Positions 61,120 through 64,000 of a stretch of DNA of 64,000 nucleotides are shown here, in pieces; positions within the stretch are counted from its first letter, which is position 1; each line of letters begins with the position of its first letter. Below the pieces are notes generated by a model. That model saw nothing but the letters and a program-made list of their open reading frames with translations, had not been told where the DNA came from and searched no databases. The position numbers were made by a program, and so were the translations under genes. Location of the stretch: assembly GCA_965262665.1 (NCBI GenBank), contig CBDHFR010000004.1, positions 558,001 to 622,000 of the forward strand. The letters run 5' to 3'. This stretch comes from CBDBND01 sp965262665 (GTDB taxonomy: Bacteria > Pseudomonadota > Alphaproteobacteria > Rhodospirillales > Rhodospirillaceae).

Positions 61120-64000
61120 ATGAAACGCATCGTCATCGTGCTAGGAGCAATTTTGTTTTTGGCCGTCACCACACTGTTGGTGGCCCCCTCATTTATCGAT
61201 TGGAGTAATTACCGCACCACGTTTGAAACGCAACTTGCCAACGCTACGGGCCGGCAGGTTGAAATAAACGGTGATGTGTCTTTGACCTTGTTGCCTCGTC
61301 CAACCTTACAAGTTGAGAATGTGCGCATTGCCAATCCGGCCGGCGCATCGACGCCGGACTTCGCCCGTGCAGAACGCGTCGCCGTAAATCTTGCTTTTGG
61401 CCCTTTGTTGCGCGGCCGGTTGCAATTTATCTCCATTGAAATCATTGACCCCGTCATTAGCGCAGAAGTGATGCCGGACGGATCGGTCACTTGGGACATG
61501 TCTGTAAGAGATGTGTCTTCAAACCGCAGTGGACCTCAAACCGGACGAAGCGAACGAAATACCAGGGCGCCCTTTAATCTCGGCATCGATGTGCTGCGCA
61601 TCGTCAACGGAACCATTATTTACCAAGACGATCAGCGGGGCATTAAACAGGAACTCACCGCGTTGACGGTTGATCTGGCTGCTGAAAGCACGACTGGGCC
61701 ATTCGATGCCGTTGGAGACCTAACTATATATGGCATGCCGTGGCAATTTGAGACATCGCTCGGCGTGTTGCGGCGCGACCGGCCTGGTGCGTTGGTTGTT
61801 GTTCTATCGAACAGTGACGCCGACCTCACCTTTGATGTCGTCGGCTCCCTAACCCTTGCGGATACCGGTCCTGTGATTGCAGGACGCTTTATCGCCCTGG
61901 GTAGCGATGCAGTTTCGTCCTTAAACGCCTTGGGTGTTGTGCAGCCGGATCAAGCTATGCCCACTGAATTACGGAAAAATTTTCAGCTGGAAAGCCGGTT
62001 TGATTTCCGGGGTGCTACGGTGTTTTCAGACAATCTGACTCTGAGGTGGGGCAATACGATCGTAGATGGGACTGGGTGGCTGGATTGGGAAGACGAAACA
62101 GAATTTAAACTGGACTTAGGAATCAACCGGCTCGATCTCGAAGCATGGCAGTTTGCATCGTTCGCGGGCCCTGATCGTTTCGCAACTCTTCGGTCTTTTT
62201 TTATGGCCAATGACGCGCACGCTCAAACTTCACCACCGAAATTTTCCGTGCCAGCAAACATTAACGGAACGATTGATCTCACAATCAATTTGATCGAATG
62301 GCAGGGGAAACTCATGCGCAATGGGCATGTCAATGTGTCACTCGCTGACGCTCAGCTAAACGTAACCGAGGCCAGTCTCTCCATGCCCGGAAACGCGTCA
62401 CTCGACTTTGCAGGAAACATCGGGTCAGACTCAGGTAGTCCAAATTTCGATCTCACAGGCAGTGCGTCGTCCCACGACTTGCGTTCTTTGTTGGAGTGGC
62501 TCGACTTAGCGCCATCGCCCGGTGTCGTTCCGCCGAGCAGATTGAATTTTATTTCGGGCTCCACCCGTCTAACCGGAACACCGTCCCAACTACAGTTCCA
62601 AGATATCGATGTCGTCTTAGATACAACACGTGTGGGCGGTTCTGTCGTGGTGGTTCCGGGCTCACCTGTTGAAGCGACTCTCGATCTGACCGCCTCGAGT
62701 CTGGATCTGGACTCCTATCTACCTGCGCTGAGCCAGCAGTTTGGGCTGATGACAACGATTGGAACCTCGGACGGGGACTCACCTGATATGTCCGAAGAGC
62801 CAGCTGGAAACTCACAACCGAATTTCTTTTCTGTCGCCAACGTCAACCTAAAATTATCGGTCGGGTCCGTGACCGTCGGAAGAAACGTTTATGGAAATGT
62901 GGGAGTCGAGGGGTCGATACAAAACGGTGCAGTGACCATCGACAAGGCGACCATCGACGATATGGCCGGTGCCCGCATTTCTATTTCAGGGAGAGTCGAC
63001 GATGCATTTTCAACTCCGCACGCCCAGAATTTACAGATGTCGATCACCGCAGAAGACTTTGCACTGATGCATCGTACTCTCAACCTCAATCTCCCTCGTT
63101 CCGATGTGTTGACCGGGCCGATGACCTTGGATGGCACACTATCAGGGTCTATCGATGAGGTTGCGCTGGATCTCAACCTGACTCTCAATGCTATAGCTGG
63201 AGAAGTGAAGGGGACAATAACCGATGCGACTTCAACGCCGGTGTTCGACCTTTCAGTGGCAGCAACACACAACGATTATCGATCGTTGTTGTCTGCGTTA
63301 AACCTATATACCGCCACAGATTTTGAAGGTGAGCATGATGCTGAATTTTCTGCTTCGGTTGCAGGATCGTTTACTGCACTGCAGTTGAATGACATTAAGC
63401 TGAGAATGGGCGACAACGCCCTTTCTGGAGTCTTGCACTACGATGAAGCAAATGTCCGACCCCAGGTTACGGGAAACATCGCCTTGGCGACTGTCAATGT
63501 CGATCGTCTTTTTGTTCCAGATCCCACAAGCGCATTAACACGATCCAGCCTATCGCGTAGCGCAGGATCAGAGACCTCCGTCTCGGGACGATGGTCGAGC
63601 GATCCAATCGACCTTAGTTCCATGAATGATTTCGATGCAGACGTCACTGTCACAGCGGATCGCGTTGTCATGCGCGGATTGGATGTCGATCAGCTCTTAG
63701 CAGAAGTCAAATTGTCATCCGGTGTCCTGTCTGTGATCAACTGGGGGGGCAATCTCTACGGAGGACCGGCGTCAGGAGACTTCACGCTGAATACGGTTCC
63801 GGCCATAGATGTCCACACCAGCTTGGTGGTGACTGACGCGGCAATGAGTCGTTTGGGTGGTTCTCTCACCGGTTCTGAGCAAGCCGACGGTAAGTTCGCC
63901 CTCAGGGGCCACTTTACCGCCCAAGGGAACAGCCAACGCGACCTGGTTATGTCATTGGCTGGAGATGGCGTGCTTGCTGCCACAGGCATTGACGCCAATA
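61120..64000 (+). CDS. AsmA-family protein, 5' part (runs off the window)
   Basis: ATG 61120 opens a frame that stays open to the end of the window (960 codons, no stop). The N-terminus (MKRIVIVLGAILFLAVTTLL) is a signal anchor. It leads to the AsmA signature FIDWSNYRTTFETQLANATG, then VEINGDVSLTLLPRPTLQVE and VRIANPAGASTPDFARAERV. Long beta-rich repeats follow. AsmA-like proteins are periplasmic, bridge-like and linked to phospholipid movement to the outer membrane. The length suggests a large member. It follows the dehydrogenase gene by 64 bases on the same strand. Confidence 0.9.
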   Translation, partial: MKRIVIVLGAILFLAVTTLLVAPSFIDWSNYRTTFETQLANATGRQVEINGDVSLTLLPRPTLQVENVRIANPAGASTPDFARAERVAVNLAFGPLLRGRLQFISIEIIDPVISAEVMPDGSVTWDMSVRDVSSNRSGPQTGRSERNTRAPFNLGIDVLRIVNGTIIYQDDQRGIKQELTALTVDLAAESTTGPFDAVGDLTIYGMPWQFETSLGVLRRDRPGALVVVLSNSDADLTFDVVGSLTLADTGPVIAGRFIALGSDAVSSLNALGVVQPDQAMPTELRKNFQLESRFDFRGATVFSDNLTLRWGNTIVDGTGWLDWEDETEFKLDLGINRLDLEAWQFASFAGPDRFATLRSFFMANDAHAQTSPPKFSVPANINGTIDLTINLIEWQGKLMRNGHVNVSLADAQLNVTEASLSMPGNASLDFAGNIGSDSGSPNFDLTGSASSHDLRSLLEWLDLAPSPGVVPPSRLNFISGSTRLTGTPSQLQFQDIDVVLDTTRVGGSVVVVPGSPVEATLDLTASSLDLDSYLPALSQQFGLMTTIGTSDGDSPDMSEEPAGNSQPNFFSVANVNLKLSVGSVTVGRNVYGNVGVEGSIQNGAVTIDKATIDDMAGARISISGRVDDAFSTPHAQNLQMSITAEDFALMHRTLNLNLPRSDVLTGPMTLDGTLSGSIDEVALDLNLTLNAIAGEVKGTITDATSTPVFDLSVAATHNDYRSLLSALNLYTATDFEGEHDAEFSASVAGSFTALQLNDIKLRMGDNALSGVLHYDEANVRPQVTGNIALATVNVDRLFVPDPTSALTRSSLSRSAGSETSVSGRWSSDPIDLSSMNDFDADVTVTADRVVMRGLDVDQLLAEVKLSSGVLSVINWGGNLYGGPASGDFTLNTVPAIDVHTSLVVTDAAMSRLGGSLTGSEQADGKFALRGHFTAQGNSQRDLVMSLAGDGVLAATGIDAN

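Overview
The window looks like a chromosome segment of an alphaproteobacterium, probably close to Rhodospirillales. The main reason is a long minus-strand division and cell-wall (dcw) cluster in the alphaproteobacterial order, running from mraZ to ftsZ and on to lpxC, bamD, recN and ligA. An alphaproteobacterial-type class A RNase P RNA, an RpoH sigma factor and a meso-DAP-type MurE support this. The species cannot be named from the sequence alone.

Region 1 (1-18,000) is a mosaic of working genes among decaying insertion sequences. It holds an IS1-type transposase cut by the window edge, two small proteins, an IS21 end remnant, an AzgA-like purine permease with a candidate xanthine/purine riboswitch in its leader, and a broken IS630 transposase. 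It continues with an NYN/LOTUS RNA-binding protein, about 2 kb of debris, ftsH, an IS1182/IS481 chimera and an hsp20 pseudogene. A coherent plus-strand group follows: a small unknown gene, mgtE (cut by a 907-bp IS5-type element with a 3-bp target duplication), a retropepsin-like RimB-type protease, a RimK-type ligase and an AstE/AspA-type deacylase.

Region 2 (18,000-28,400) begins with a truncated IS21 istA fused to a phage-derived element of about 9.6 kb. The element carries a possible small terminase gene, a large terminase, HNH nuclease, HK97 capsid, prohead protease, connector, portal, two small genes and a tyrosine integrase. It has no recognisable tail, lysis or replication genes. This is the layout expected of a capsid-encoding phage satellite or of a reduced prophage. 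The capsid gene has an in-frame amber codon, and the gene before terL is split between two frames, so the element may be decaying.

Region 3 (28,500-54,000, all minus strand) is core genome: a receiver-domain protein, ligA, recN, bamD, lpxC, then ftsZ, ftsA, ftsQ, ddl, murB, murC, murG, ftsW, murD, mraY, murF, murE, ftsI, ftsL, rsmH and mraZ. Many neighbours overlap by 1-4 bases, which suggests one translationally coupled operon. Upstream of mraZ lie three exact ATGGG repeats at 10-bp spacing, a likely MraZ operator.

Region 4 (54,000-64,000) holds rnpB, an AmpD-type amidase, an EamA transporter and an rpoH paralogue with a perfect 27-bp dyad just upstream. A second, internally deleted IS21 copy inserted in an IS630 remnant follows. 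It is nearly identical to the copy at 18 kb. A small KRPRDP-family protein, an FadE/DmdC-type acyl-CoA dehydrogenase and the 5' part of an AsmA-family gene complete the window.
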